From contig NZ_BCNW01000001.1 of the NCBI RefSeq assembly GCF_001571385.1, forward strand, positions 1,302,001 through 1,366,000: a stretch of DNA of 64,000 nt, in the 5' to 3' direction. Each line of letters opens with the position of its first letter. Within the stretch, counting starts at the first letter, position 1. The notes below the pieces were generated by a model that saw only the letters and a program-made list of their open reading frames with translations, ran no database searches and was not told the DNA's origin. Source of the stretch: Methanofollis ethanolicus (lineage in GTDB: Archaea > Halobacteriota > Methanomicrobia > Methanomicrobiales > Methanofollaceae). Made by a program: the position numbers and the translations under genes. Positions 9,237 through 17,320 of the stretch are shown here, in pieces.

Positions 9237-10029
9237 CCTCGCGCAGATGGCGATGATGCTCGAGGTCTCCGCATCCCCGAAGCCGGGGAATGTGGATCGC
9301 GGGCATGATTATCCCGACACCCGCCTGGAGCACTTCCTGGCCTCGACGATCTTTGCCCGCCCGGCCCTGGAGAGGGCCGAGAGAGGAGGTACAGAGCTCG
9401 GCGCCCTCATCGAGGAGGCGGTGGTGGATACGAACTGCCATACCGGCGGGAACACCCATTTTGGCGCCTTCATCCTGCTGATGCCCCTCGTCGCCGCGGG
9501 CGGCGCGGACGGGGCGGCGCAGGTGGTGCGGGAGACGACGGTGGAGGACGCCGTCGCCTTCTACCGGGCCTTCGGGGCGACAGAGGTGCGGGTGCTTGCG
9601 AAGGACGAGATCGACGTGAAAGACCCGTCGGCCGCGGCGACGCTCAGGGAAAGGGGCATGACCCTGTACGACGTGATGGCCTACTCGGCGGAGAGGGACA
9701 TGGTGGCGCGGGAGTGGACGAACGGTTTCGCTCTCTGCCGGGAGACGAAGAACCTCCTCGTCTCCCACGGCGCAGGGAAGGCGGCGATCGTTGCCGCGTT
9801 CCTCGACCTGCTCTGCACCTATCCCGACACCTTTGTCGCAAAGAAGTTCGGCCAGGCGAGGGCGGAGGAGACGATGCGCCGCGCCCGCGAGGTGAAGGCC
9901 GGGAAGGTCTCCCTCGACGCCTTCGACGAGGAGTGCCTTGCCGCGGGGGTGAACCCGGGGTCTCTTGCCGACATCATGATCGCGGGGATCTTCCTCGCCC
10001 TGCTGGAGGGGTGGTCATGGGATTCCTGA
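9208..10029 (+). CDS. CitG-like triphosphoribosyl-dephospho-CoA synthase family protein
   Basis: This 273-aa helical protein carries the family's start motif MLEVSASPKPGNVDRGHD, then TNCHTGGNTHFGAFILLMPL and later VSHGAGKAAIVAAFLDLL. Bacterial CitG makes the prosthetic-group precursor of citrate lyase. No citrate lyase or malonate decarboxylase gene is in this window, and methanogens generally lack them, so the true substrate is probably different. The start at 9208 gives 273 aa and a 29-bp overlap with the marker-9 gene. Its own end overlaps the DUF447 start, so the three genes form one coupled unit. Confidence 0.85.
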   Translation: MECRTKTRSDLAQMAMMLEVSASPKPGNVDRGHDYPDTRLEHFLASTIFARPALERAERGGTELGALIEEAVVDTNCHTGGNTHFGAFILLMPLVAAGGADGAAQVVRETTVEDAVAFYRAFGATEVRVLAKDEIDVKDPSAAATLRERGMTLYDVMAYSAERDMVAREWTNGFALCRETKNLLVSHGAGKAAIVAAFLDLLCTYPDTFVAKKFGQARAEETMRRAREVKAGKVSLDAFDEECLAAGVNPGSLADIMIAGIFLALLEGWSWDS

Positions 10030-10571
10030 ACGAGGGGATTAACGAGGTGATCGCGACGACAGGCGGGAATGCCGCGCCGATGGGGATCATCTGCCGGAAC
10101 GGCACCCTTTCAATGGTCCTCTTCAGGGGTTCGCACACGGAGGCGAATATCAGGACGAACGGGTGGGTGGTTGCAAACCTCACCCACGATCCTGTCGTCT
10201 GGGTGCGGACGGCCTTCGACGACCTTCCCCTCGACGCCTTCACGCCTCTGGAGGCGGGCGGGCGGCGGGTGGAGCGCCTGAAAGAGTGCGAGGCGTGGGC
10301 GGCCTTTGCCGCGACGGTGGAGCACGAGACGGCGGAGACGGCCTTTGTGACGCTCTCGCCCCTCGGGGAAGGGGTCGTCGGGCAGGTTCTCAGGGCCCAC
10401 AACCGGGGCTTCGCCGGGATCGTCGAGGCGGCGGTCCATGGCACGCGCTATGTGCTGAGCCGCGACCCCGCGCTGAAGGCCCTCATCGATCACCACCTTG
10501 CGATCGTGCGGAAGTGCGGCGGGCCGCGGGAGCGCGAGGCGGCGGCGGTGCTTGAGGAATACATCAGGTAG
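10017..10571 (+). CDS. DUF447 family protein
   Basis: This 184-aa protein matches the DUF447 family as I know it, with a split-barrel flavin-binding-like appearance: N-terminal INEVIATTGGNAAPMGIICR, a FRGSHTEANI strand pair, NLTHDPVVWVRTAF, and a C-terminal helical region. Function is not established. It starts at ATG 10017 inside the end of the CitG-like gene. DUF447 and CitG-like genes occur together in methanogens and, as I recall, near archaeal-type C1-transfer genes of methylotrophic bacteria, so a role in C1-cofactor metabolism is an inference. Confidence 0.8.
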   Translation: MGFLNEGINEVIATTGGNAAPMGIICRNGTLSMVLFRGSHTEANIRTNGWVVANLTHDPVVWVRTAFDDLPLDAFTPLEAGGRRVERLKECEAWAAFAATVEHETAETAFVTLSPLGEGVVGQVLRAHNRGFAGIVEAAVHGTRYVLSRDPALKALIDHHLAIVRKCGGPREREAAAVLEEYIR

Positions 10572-10573
10572 GA

Positions 10574-10585
10574 CTTTTCTTTTTT
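10574..10585 (+). terminator. T-rich terminator after the DUF447 operon
   Basis: A run reading CTTTTCTTTTTT begins a few bases after the DUF447 stop codon. Archaeal RNA polymerase stops at such T tracts. No strong hairpin precedes it. Confidence 0.45.
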
Positions 10586-10790
10586 CGTTGTCACCGTGCT
10601 GTTGCCGCAGGCACGGGGGACCAGGGGCGTGCCGGTGGCGGGGTTCTGACACTGACAGGACAGGAGGGAAGGGGAACCCTGCATCGAGACCGTTGCGGAT
10701 CACGATAATAGGGATAGGGCGAGATGCGGGCAGAAGAGGAGATCCAATCTCGGAGAAGTGATACCACCGTTGATAAAAAAAAGGAAAAGA

Positions 10791-11225
10791 TCAGTAGTAT
10801 GTTGACCCGCTCATTCCAAAGACAAATGCAGCCACGATAGCGGCCAGAATGAAGAATACTACTATTCCCACAAACCAGAGGACCACGAACAGGATCATAT
10901 GGAGAGCGTTCGTCTCCTGATAGGGGATCTCCCTGGCATTCATCCGTTTTGCCGTTGTGTATGCATCATAGATACCATAGGCCCACACGATCAGGCCCGG
11001 GATAAAGTAGAACATAGAACCAATCACGGTTCCTACAAGGATCAGAAATCCTCGACCAAAATCTCCGTTATAAACCTGCCCCAGACCGGCAAAGACAAAG
11101 GAAGAGATTGCTGCAATACCTGAACTTTTCTCAGGGTTTTTCTTGATCCTGACCCCACAGTTCGGACAGATCTCCGCGTTCTGGCTGATCTGTTCTTTTC
11201 CACATTCTTGACAGAATTTTGACAT
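10791..11225 (-). CDS. zinc-ribbon membrane protein
   Basis: This 144-aa protein begins with a zinc ribbon of two CxxC knuckles (FCQECG and CPNCG, residues 4-22). Three to four hydrophobic helices follow, with a TM2-like GLGQVYNGDFGRGF turn between the first two (about residues 45-60). Such proteins are common in archaea; the function is unknown. ATG 11225 is chosen over an upstream TTG because GGTGAT lies 5 nt before it. The gene is AT-richer than its neighbours and opens the accessory region. Confidence 0.75.
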   Translation of the reverse strand: MSKFCQECGKEQISQNAEICPNCGVRIKKNPEKSSGIAAISSFVFAGLGQVYNGDFGRGFLILVGTVIGSMFYFIPGLIVWAYGIYDAYTTAKRMNAREIPYQETNALHMILFVVLWFVGIVVFFILAAIVAAFVFGMSGSTYY

Positions 11226-11410
11226 TTGTATCACCAAAAGACGTTATGAAATATTACAGACGTAAAAATAGGCTTTTCCCTATTAATCTGGTATATTCAC
11301 CGCATTTTTTAAATATGGTCTCATGAATCCTCCTTGTGAAAATATATTGGATATGGGCCGCCCATTTTCATACCAAGCAGTATATCCTTCAGGGTGCCGA
11401 CTTCTCCTCC

Positions 11411-11846
11411 CTATGACAGGCATTGACAATGGCGATGACAGAAATGGCGGGACCACATGAACGGAATTATGTTATGGCCTCTGATCGGGCTGGAGATCCT
11501 GGCTTTTTTCTCGGCGTCGTTTGGCAAAAGGCCGTAATCTTTCATCAGTTCTCGCGCGGTTTCCTCTTCAGAATAGGTGATTGGAATGGTCCGGGCAAGG
11601 TCAAGAAGTTTCTCGATTTTCTGGAGTTCGGTTTTGATCCCGGCAATAATACCGGGGTTTATTTTTATTTCCCCGGGTTTCTTGCCGGCATATAAATCGT
11701 ATGAAGACATGAATGACCTCGCTCCCAACAATCGCATTTCGATAGAGGAGTTTCTTCTGGCTGAGCGCGAAAAAATGTCTATGGATCTCCTCGGCGCCCT
11801 CAAGGATTTTGAGGAAGACATTCGAATCAATAAAGATCCCATTCAT
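11411..11846 (-). pseudogene. PIN-domain toxin, frameshifted and truncated
   Basis: Frame one begins MNGIFIDSNVFLKILEG, the PIN-domain start with its first catalytic aspartate, and runs to SEVIHVFIR. The homologous continuation (AGKKPGEIKINP through YSEEETARELMKDYGLLPND) is in another frame, so a frameshift lies near 11695. After the NDA motif, where the last PIN acidic residues should follow, the sequence becomes unrelated, so the C-terminal strand and catalytic Asp are missing. The start overlaps the end of the antitoxin frame, as in intact pairs. It is a decayed VapC-type RNase. Confidence 0.75.
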
Positions 11847-12025
11847 CGTCCATCTTTTTCAGCGCTTCTGTTGTGTCCTTTCCTTTCAGAAGACCGAATG
11901 CATCTTCGATGACGGCGGATGGTTCTTCGATAGTGATCTTGACCTGCGTTCCCTCCTTCAGGTCGATCTTTTCGAGGGGGTTTGAGGACGCCGGATTCAT
12001 ACACTGCGTCGATCACTTTCGTCAT
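11827..12025 (-). pseudogene. DUF104-type antitoxin, frameshifted
   Basis: The first residues, MTKVIDAVYESGVLKP, match the DUF104 (AF2212-like) antitoxin start. At a run of five C residues (plus-strand GGGGG near 11979) the frame is lost. Removing one base restores PLEKIDLKEGTQVKITIEE and a C-terminal tail ending at a TGA at 11827 that overlaps the toxin ATG. Both partners of the module are therefore broken. A sequencing error in the homopolymer could explain this one but not the loss of the toxin C-terminus. Confidence 0.75.
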
Positions 12026-12079
12026 TGCCTTCCCCTGTCGGTTTCATTGCCATATCAAAACAGGCGATATACGCTCTGG

Positions 12080-12454
12080 TCACGGCGCCAGATTCCTATC
12101 ACTCTCAGATATCATGGTGGCCAGCAGACGTTCCAGATCGTCTATCATAGGTGGGAGGTCGGATTTCACGGTGTCCCAGACAACATCGTAGTTCACGTCA
12201 AAATATCCATGGATCAGACGGTTTCTCATGCCGACCATTGCACTCCATGGTATTTCGGGGTGCTTCTCTCGAAGTTCCGGTGAGACGAGTTTCGCAGCTT
12301 CTCCAATGATCTCAAGGAGGCGGACGACGGCAAAACCGAGCATCTCATCCGTTTCCAGATCCGTACGGGTTCGGTCATCGAGGAAAAACACTGCTTTTTT
12401 CGCGGCATCAAGGGCATGTCTGAGAGGAACGGTTTCATCCGTCTGCTTCTGCAT
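12080..12454 (-). CDS. hepT: HepT-like ribonuclease toxin
   Basis: This 124-aa all-helical protein of the DUF86/HEPN family has the RX4HxY active-site motif in MRNRLIHGYF (about residues 83-92), which defines HepT RNase toxins. In characterised pairs the partner MntA adds AMP to a tyrosine of this motif. The start at ATG 12454 gives a 20-bp overlap with mntA; a longer frame from 12481 is less likely. All key residues are present, so unlike the neighbouring PIN module this pair appears intact. Confidence 0.88.
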   Translation of the reverse strand: MQKQTDETVPLRHALDAAKKAVFFLDDRTRTDLETDEMLGFAVVRLLEIIGEAAKLVSPELREKHPEIPWSAMVGMRNRLIHGYFDVNYDVVWDTVKSDLPPMIDDLERLLATMISESDRNLAP

Positions 12455-12752
12455 AGCAGACCTCGGCGGCGGCAACGACATCGTCCCTGAAATATCGGCT
12501 CAGATCCTGCGGGGTGAGGAGGTCGATCGTCTTTCCTCCGAACGCACGGGAGAGTTCCTCGGCGATCTCATGGAGACGGAAAAATCCGGGAATATGACCT
12601 TCGTCGAACTCGACAAGGAGATCTATGTCGCTCTCTGGCCCGAAGTCGTCCCGCAGCACCGACCCGAAGAGAGAGAGTTTTCTGATATGATGCTTTCTGC
12701 ATATCACCCTGATGGCGTCGTACGGAACGAGAACGTGCGGCGTGCCGACCAT
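12435..12752 (-). CDS. mntA: MntA-like minimal nucleotidyltransferase antitoxin
   Basis: This 105-aa minimal nucleotidyltransferase has the polymerase-beta-type motif GSVLRDDFGPESDIDLLVEF (about residues 30-49), giving GSx10DxD and two metal-binding aspartates. Proteins like this neutralise HepT by transferring AMP to it. The gene precedes and overlaps hepT. Start at ATG 12752. Confidence 0.88.
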   Translation of the reverse strand: MVGTPHVLVPYDAIRVICRKHHIRKLSLFGSVLRDDFGPESDIDLLVEFDEGHIPGFFRLHEIAEELSRAFGGKTIDLLTPQDLSRYFRDDVVAAAEVCYAEADG

Positions 12753-12831
12753 GTTTCATCCCTCGTGTTTCCCTTTGCAGTATCTCCTGATAAGTGTTCT
12801 CCGGGAAAGGACGTGGTGCCGGTGTCCACTC

Positions 12832-14601
12832 TCAGAGCGGGAAGATCCAGTACTGGATGTACCACACATACTGCACCGCGGGGATCCAGAAGTGATACCC
12901 GTCCCAGCAGAGGGTGGCAAACCTGAAGTCCACCACGAGTTCCCAGGCGAGGGTGCAGAGCATGAGCACGGGGACGGCATGGGCGAGGGCGGAGGGCCTG
13001 ACCTTCCCGAGGACGACGGCGAGGTAGAGCGCCGCCGCACAGGCGAGGAAGAGGTAGGTGAGGTACATCATGAAGGAGACCTGCCCGGCCTCCCCCCTGC
13101 CGGAGAGGGCCTGCAGGACGACGTAGATGAGGGGGAGGTCGGCGAGGACGAGCCAGAAGAGGGTCCGCAGCGACTCCCGCACCTCGGCAGCGCCGAAACC
13201 GGCATACTTCAGGGCGTAGACGCCGAGGACGAGCATCGGGAGGTACGCCGGCGAGAGGTAGCGCATGTCAGGGACGATGCCCGGACTCGCCGGTATCCAG
13301 GGGAGGGACCGGAGGTACGTCGCCATGACGAGGAGGGTCGCCATGACGAGGAGGGTCGCCATGGCGAAGAAGGCAAGGAACCTGGCGTCCCTGAGAGAGA
13401 TGCCGGGCGTCCCGCGTTTATAGATGGCATAGCCGACGGCAAAGAGAAGAAGCAGGACAAAGAGAGAGAGGGGAGAGACCTGGAGAATGCCGGCGGCACG
13501 GGCGTACACCGGATTGACGAAGGTACCGTAGAGGCCGGAGAGGAGGTCTCCTGCGGGAAGGGCGAACTGCCTGACGATCGTGGCCTGAAGTGTCTCTGTC
13601 CCGGCGGAGATGTTGGAATATACCTGCGACGAGTACCCGGCCACCCAGGGGAGGACGAGAGGGTTGCCGGAGAGGCCCAGGTTGTTCACGAAGAGGGGAA
13701 GGGCGCCGAAAGGGACGCCGAGGACGGCGAGGGCCGCCGTCCCGGTCCTGCGCCACCCCTGCCGCACCGAGACCGCGAGGGCGAAGAGGAAGAACCCGGC
13801 GGCGAGGGCTGGCCCGAGTTCCGGGCGGGCCCAGGCCGTCCACCCGACGGCGATGAAGGAGGCGAAGAGCCAGAGGGGGTCGTCGCGGGAGAGGTAGAGG
13901 GTGAAGAGGTAGAGGGCCGCCGCAAAGAAGAGGGCGACGAGCATGTGGTCCTTCGCGTTCCCTGCCCAGAAGAGGTAGGACGAGGAGGTGACGACGGCGA
14001 CAAGACCGAAGAGGCCCCAGCGCTCGCTCTCGAAGATCTCCCTGAAGATCAGGTAGGCTACGACGCCGAAGAGGGCGAAGGCCACCCCGCCGGTGAAGAC
14101 GATGGCGGCGACCTCGGGGTAGACCTGGAGGTCGCCGGGCTGCACGCCCCGCACGAACCAGAACGGTCGGTACAGCGCCATGTTCAGGACGAAGAGGACG
14201 CCCCACGAGATGATCGCCGCATAGGTCCAGGGGATGCCCCGCCAGCGGGCGTAGTGCGGGTACCACACCTCGACCATCACGGGGATAGAAAGGAGGAGGG
14301 CAGACCAGAGGAGGAGCACGGCGAGGCGGAATGAGTCGCCAAAGAAAGAGAAGAGGTAGTACGCCGGGAGAGAGACGACGGGGAGGGCGAGGGTGTAGCA
14401 GAGGACGTTGTGGTGGGACTCGGCATAGGCGCTGTAGCCGTACGGTTCATAGGTGTGGAGGGGGGAGGTGCCCTCGACAAGGTGGTTGAGCTGGTTTGCC
14501 GAGATGAACTCGTCGTTCAGATAGATGGAGGGATAGGAGATCAGAGTTGCAAGAACGAACAATACTGCAAACAGGAGGATACAGTCCCTGCAATTCCCCA
14601 T
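12832..14601 (-). CDS. polytopic membrane protein, possibly a GT-C-type glycosyltransferase
   Basis: This 589-aa protein has about 12-13 hydrophobic helices. It starts with a short basic/cysteine stretch (MGNCRDC), then a helix and a loop with YLNDEFISANQL, an acidic first extracytoplasmic loop as in PMT/ArnT-like GT-C transferases, where a DE-type pair is catalytic. The rest has no motif I can assign. A tandem 18-bp repeat adds a duplicated MATLLV unit in one helix. It stands between the MntA-HepT and HicAB modules. A sugar-transfer role to lipid or surface protein is an inference. Confidence 0.65.
   Translation of the reverse strand: MGNCRDCILLFAVLFVLATLISYPSIYLNDEFISANQLNHLVEGTSPLHTYEPYGYSAYAESHHNVLCYTLALPVVSLPAYYLFSFFGDSFRLAVLLLWSALLLSIPVMVEVWYPHYARWRGIPWTYAAIISWGVLFVLNMALYRPFWFVRGVQPGDLQVYPEVAAIVFTGGVAFALFGVVAYLIFREIFESERWGLFGLVAVVTSSSYLFWAGNAKDHMLVALFFAAALYLFTLYLSRDDPLWLFASFIAVGWTAWARPELGPALAAGFFLFALAVSVRQGWRRTGTAALAVLGVPFGALPLFVNNLGLSGNPLVLPWVAGYSSQVYSNISAGTETLQATIVRQFALPAGDLLSGLYGTFVNPVYARAAGILQVSPLSLFVLLLLFAVGYAIYKRGTPGISLRDARFLAFFAMATLLVMATLLVMATYLRSLPWIPASPGIVPDMRYLSPAYLPMLVLGVYALKYAGFGAAEVRESLRTLFWLVLADLPLIYVVLQALSGRGEAGQVSFMMYLTYLFLACAAALYLAVVLGKVRPSALAHAVPVLMLCTLAWELVVDFRFATLCWDGYHFWIPAVQYVWYIQYWIFPL
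13321..13363. repeat. 18-bp tandem repeat inside the membrane-protein gene
   Basis: Two exact copies of an 18-bp unit (13321-13338 and 13339-13356) are followed by a 7-base partial third. The unit is a multiple of three and encodes MATLLV repeated in a membrane helix, so copy-number change keeps the frame. Confidence 0.85.
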
Positions 14602-14714
14602 GGCAGGAGGATGGGATTAGTGACTATAAGAAAAGATACGATTTGAGTTCTGATGCAGGTGACGAAAGAAGAGGGGACCGGGGTCGGTGTCACACCAGTT
14701 ACCTGTCCTCTTCA

Positions 14715-14774
14715 GATTCATCGTCTTCCCCGGCAATTGTACGCCCACCATGCGACCCCGAAGATCAGGGGCAC
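14715..14774. repeat. direct repeat copy 1 (remnant of a membrane-gene 3' region)
   Basis: This 60-bp stretch is nearly identical (one indel, one or two substitutions) to 15461-15519, which lies inside the membrane-protein gene downstream of HicB. The two copies bracket the hicA-hicB pair in the same orientation. Copy 1 is non-coding. Confidence 0.85.
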
Positions 14775-14840
14775 GCAATGAGGACAGCGACACATGAGAG
14801 AAGTCTCCTGCGGGCCCTTACAGCCTGATCTCCGGGCGGT

Positions 14841-15062
14841 TCAGAGCATCGCCACAAATTCATCGGCGGTGAGACCTGCATCTTTGATGAGGTTTCGTAG
14901 TGTCCCTCTTTTTAATTCGGTATGGAGAGGGACGGAGAGGGTGACGTCCAGCCCGGCCTTCTCCAGGATCATGTGGCTTCCCGTCTGCCGGGACGTGGTG
15001 AAACCGAATTTATGAAAGGTCTTGACTGCCGCTGAACCGGATATGACAGGGAGTTTCGCCAT
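14841..15062 (-). CDS. hicA: HicA-type mRNA interferase toxin
   Basis: This 73-aa double-stranded-RNA-binding-fold protein has the catalytic histidine in TGSHMIL (about residues 28-34) and the PLHTELKRGTLRNLIKDAGL block that ends the domain. HicA toxins cleave mRNA independently of ribosomes. The gene lies 6 bp downstream of hicB on the same strand, so it is the second gene of the pair. Confidence 0.9.
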   Translation of the reverse strand: MAKLPVISGSAAVKTFHKFGFTTSRQTGSHMILEKAGLDVTLSVPLHTELKRGTLRNLIKDAGLTADEFVAML

Positions 15063-15068
15063 GGTCTG

Positions 15069-15275
15069 TTACACAGACACATCGATAACTCTGCTGCCCT
15101 GCTGTCTCCGGGCACGGTCGTTGAGCGCGGCGACACATCCCCGAATGGCGTCCCTGATATTTTCCAGCGCCTCTTCCAGGGTTTCCCCTTCCGAGTGGCA
15201 ACCGGGAAGCGCGGGGCAACTGACGATAAACCCGCCGTCTTCAGGATCGGGAGTAACGACGACTTTGAATATCAT
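15069..15275 (-). CDS. hicB: HicB-type antitoxin
   Basis: This 68-aa protein has the partial RNase-H-like fold of HicB: FKVVVTPDPEDGGFIVSCPALPGCHSEG split over its first strands, then TLEEALENIRDAI, the family's conserved helix. No C-terminal DNA-binding domain is present, so self-regulation may require another factor. The start at ATG 15275 follows from the family's usual N-terminus. Confidence 0.88.
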   Translation of the reverse strand: MIFKVVVTPDPEDGGFIVSCPALPGCHSEGETLEEALENIRDAIRGCVAALNDRARRQQGSRVIDVSV

Positions 15276-15396
15276 AATCGGACGATTATTATTATCGCCG
15301 TATCGTCTGATAATAGTTTGGAAGCACCTGACCAGGAGAGAGTGTCCGGGCAGAGAGTGGCGAACACCGGGTCCGCCTCCTCGCCGCCGCCACGGG

Positions 15397-15936
15397 TTAT
15401 CTGGAATCTCCAGATGGGACTTCATCACTTTCAGGTTCCGGAAGATCGCCGGCCCCGCCGGATTCATCGTCTTCCCCGGCATTGTATGCCCACCATGCGA
15501 CCCCGAAGATCAGGGGCACACCGATCGGGATGCAGAACCCTGCGGGGCCGTGGAAGAGGGGGCCGTACTGGGCGACGCATGACGCGAGGTACGCAACGCC
15601 GGCGCCGGCGAGGAGAAGGGAAAGAATTTTTCTGGCGGCTTCATACTCCTCCTGCCACCTGATGATGAGAAAGGTGATAGCGGCGATGAGGAGGAGGGTG
15701 CCGACGACCCCGAGACAGATGGAGAGGGCGGTGCGACCTGCGAGGATGCCTGTGGTCACATAGTCGAGGTCGCGGGTGAGGAAGATGAGGCTTGTCCCGA
15801 GGTAGGTCTGCTGGTACCGGAAGAGGGGGAACTGGAGGCCTGCACCCAGGACGTTCCCGATACAATAAATGTTTACAGGCAGGACGAGGGTAAGGGCGAG
15901 GAGGGAGGCGAGAAAGGGCCGGTTGATCCTGTACAT
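15397..15936 (-). CDS. four-helix membrane protein of unknown function
   Basis: This 179-aa protein has four hydrophobic segments (about residues 7-30, 60-85, 100-125 and 135-155) and an acidic C-terminal tail rich in Asp, Glu and Ser. I do not recognise the family. The start MYRINRP at 15936 precedes the first helix and follows GGAGATGTGAT. Part of its 3' half (15461-15519) is duplicated beyond the hicAB pair. Confidence 0.65.
   Translation of the reverse strand: MYRINRPFLASLLALTLVLPVNIYCIGNVLGAGLQFPLFRYQQTYLGTSLIFLTRDLDYVTTGILAGRTALSICLGVVGTLLLIAAITFLIIRWQEEYEAARKILSLLLAGAGVAYLASCVAQYGPLFHGPAGFCIPIGVPLIFGVAWWAYNAGEDDESGGAGDLPEPESDEVPSGDSR
15461..15519. repeat. direct repeat copy 2 (within membrane-protein gene)
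   Basis: This is the source copy of the repeat at 14715-14774. It encodes the segment around IPLIFGVAWWAYNAGEDDE (read on the minus strand) of the membrane protein. Confidence 0.85.
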
Positions 15937-16053
15937 ATCACATCTCCACATGGTTCGAGGCATAGGTTTCACGCTGTTCACTGAAACAATCATCCAATCA
16001 TTTTTTTGAGGGGAGAAATGCGCAGGGGAGGATACCGGCCCCATATCCCCTGC

Positions 16054-16449
16054 TCAGACCATGGCGTCCAGGACGACCTGCGACGACCCGTCGCTGTATG
16101 TCGCGACGACCATGACCCGGTGTTTCTTCCCGGGATCCGCGGATACCGTTGTATTGACGGCCGACGACCCGACAGTGGCGTCGAGACGGTCGGTCTGTTC
16201 CGTGCCGTCGATCGTCCAGTTCAGGTGGTCGACTGCGTCGGCACCGTCGCCGCCGACATAGGTGACCAGGACCGCACCGTCATCCATCCTGACGGCCTTC
16301 GCCCCGACGATACCGTTGTCGGGGATGCCCCCCATGGTGCCGAGGGAGAAGGAAGCGACAAGGGCGGCGAGGATCACGGTGACGGCGACCATGAGAACGG
16401 TGGCGACGGTCGCGGAGACCGCATCTTCGTGCTCATTGGATTGGACCAT
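16054..16449 (-). CDS. archaeal type IV pilin-like protein
   Basis: This 131-aa protein has a short charged leader (MVQSNEHED) followed by AVSATVATVLMVAVTVILAA, the class III signal and hydrophobic stalk helix of the archaeal pilin N-terminal family (PF07790, DUF1628). The rest is a small beta-rich head. It should be cut by an EppA/PibD-type prepilin peptidase and assembled into surface filaments. It follows the other pilin gene by 37 bp on the same strand. Confidence 0.85.
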   Translation of the reverse strand: MVQSNEHEDAVSATVATVLMVAVTVILAALVASFSLGTMGGIPDNGIVGAKAVRMDDGAVLVTYVGGDGADAVDHLNWTIDGTEQTDRLDATVGSSAVNTTVSADPGKKHRVMVVATYSDGSSQVVLDAMV

Positions 16450-16486
16450 AGGTCTCCGTCCTCAAAAAGAAAAAGGAGATTGGGGT

Positions 16487-16894
16487 TCAGACGTAGGTGT
16501 CCAGGATGACCTGAGAACCGCCGTCGGTGAACGTTGCCGTGACAACGACGTGGTTCCTGTTGCCGGTATCGACACTCGAATTAATCTTCAAAGAGTCACC
16601 AACGGTAACATTACCGGGGAACACAGCCTTTTTCTTACCGTCATTGACGTTTACACTGACGTTCTCGACAAGGCCTGAATCCTTGCCACCCTGGTATGTG
16701 ACGGAGATCACCTGCTTGTCTCCATCAACGGTGTGAGTTGCCGTGGCGGCAACACTCTTGGAGGACGACATGTTGCCGGCCATACCGAAGACGAATGCGG
16801 CGATGACGGCCGCGAGGATCACCGTGATGGCGACCATGAGGATGACGCCGATGACCGGCGACACTGCTTCTTCATTCTGTGCGAACTGTTTCAT
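16487..16894 (-). CDS. archaeal type IV pilin-like protein
   Basis: This 135-aa pilin has the canonical leader and stalk NEEAVSPVIGVILMVAITVI, then a beta-rich head with several Asn-x-Thr/Ser sites. The end (QVILDTYV) matches that of the downstream pilin (QVVLDAMV), so the two arose by duplication. ATG 16894 is preferred over GTG 16903 because GGAGGTGA sits 5 nt upstream. It is probably the more abundant, first gene of a two-gene pilin operon. Confidence 0.88.
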   Translation of the reverse strand: MKQFAQNEEAVSPVIGVILMVAITVILAAVIAAFVFGMAGNMSSSKSVAATATHTVDGDKQVISVTYQGGKDSGLVENVSVNVNDGKKKAVFPGNVTVGDSLKINSSVDTGNRNHVVVTATFTDGGSQVILDTYV

Positions 16895-16950
16895 CGTTTT
16901 CACCTCCAGACCTCATCTGAGGCTGGATATCATAAGGTGTCAGGATTGAG

Positions 16951-16960
16951 GATATAAACA
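16951..16960 (-). promoter_or_regulatory. TATA box of the pilin operon
   Basis: TGTTTATATC on the minus strand lies about 60 nt upstream of the pilin ATG, which would give a leader of about 30-35 nt carrying the strong GGAGGTGA site. The rest of the 16895-17320 gap shows no gene. Confidence 0.45.
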
Positions 16961-17273
16961 TTCCGATTCTTATCTAGAGACATGGACCGGTTATATTGAT
17001 ATTCAGGCGATAAATACCGGGATATTGGGCCAGAATTCCCGGGAGGGCACGGGCATATCGGCTCCCCTGGGCCGGGCAGGACGGGGGGAGAAAAACCTGG
17101 CTCCATTTCCGGATCAGGGATAGATATGCGGGATACAGGGCAGACCCGATCCTGCGGCGGATCGATCGCTCTCGCAAAATCCGGGTGAAGGGAAGGGGGG
17201 AGACGGCATCATCATTGCACCACGATATATAATGGTATGTATTTCCGTGTGGACACTATAATATCCAGAAATC

Positions 17274-17283
17274 GAAAAAAGAT
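17274..17283 (-). terminator. T-rich terminator after thiD
   Basis: The minus strand reads TCTTTTTTCG within an AT-rich stretch about 40 nt after the thiD stop, a likely archaeal terminator. Confidence 0.4.
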
Positions 17284-17320
17284 ATAATTATAATCAAATT
17301 ATGTTTTTCAAAGGTTATTG

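Noticed and set aside
12712-14334. 540-codon plus-strand open frame rich in Glu and Gly
   Set aside because: Antisense of the polytopic membrane protein; hydrophobic codons give charged residues on the opposite strand.
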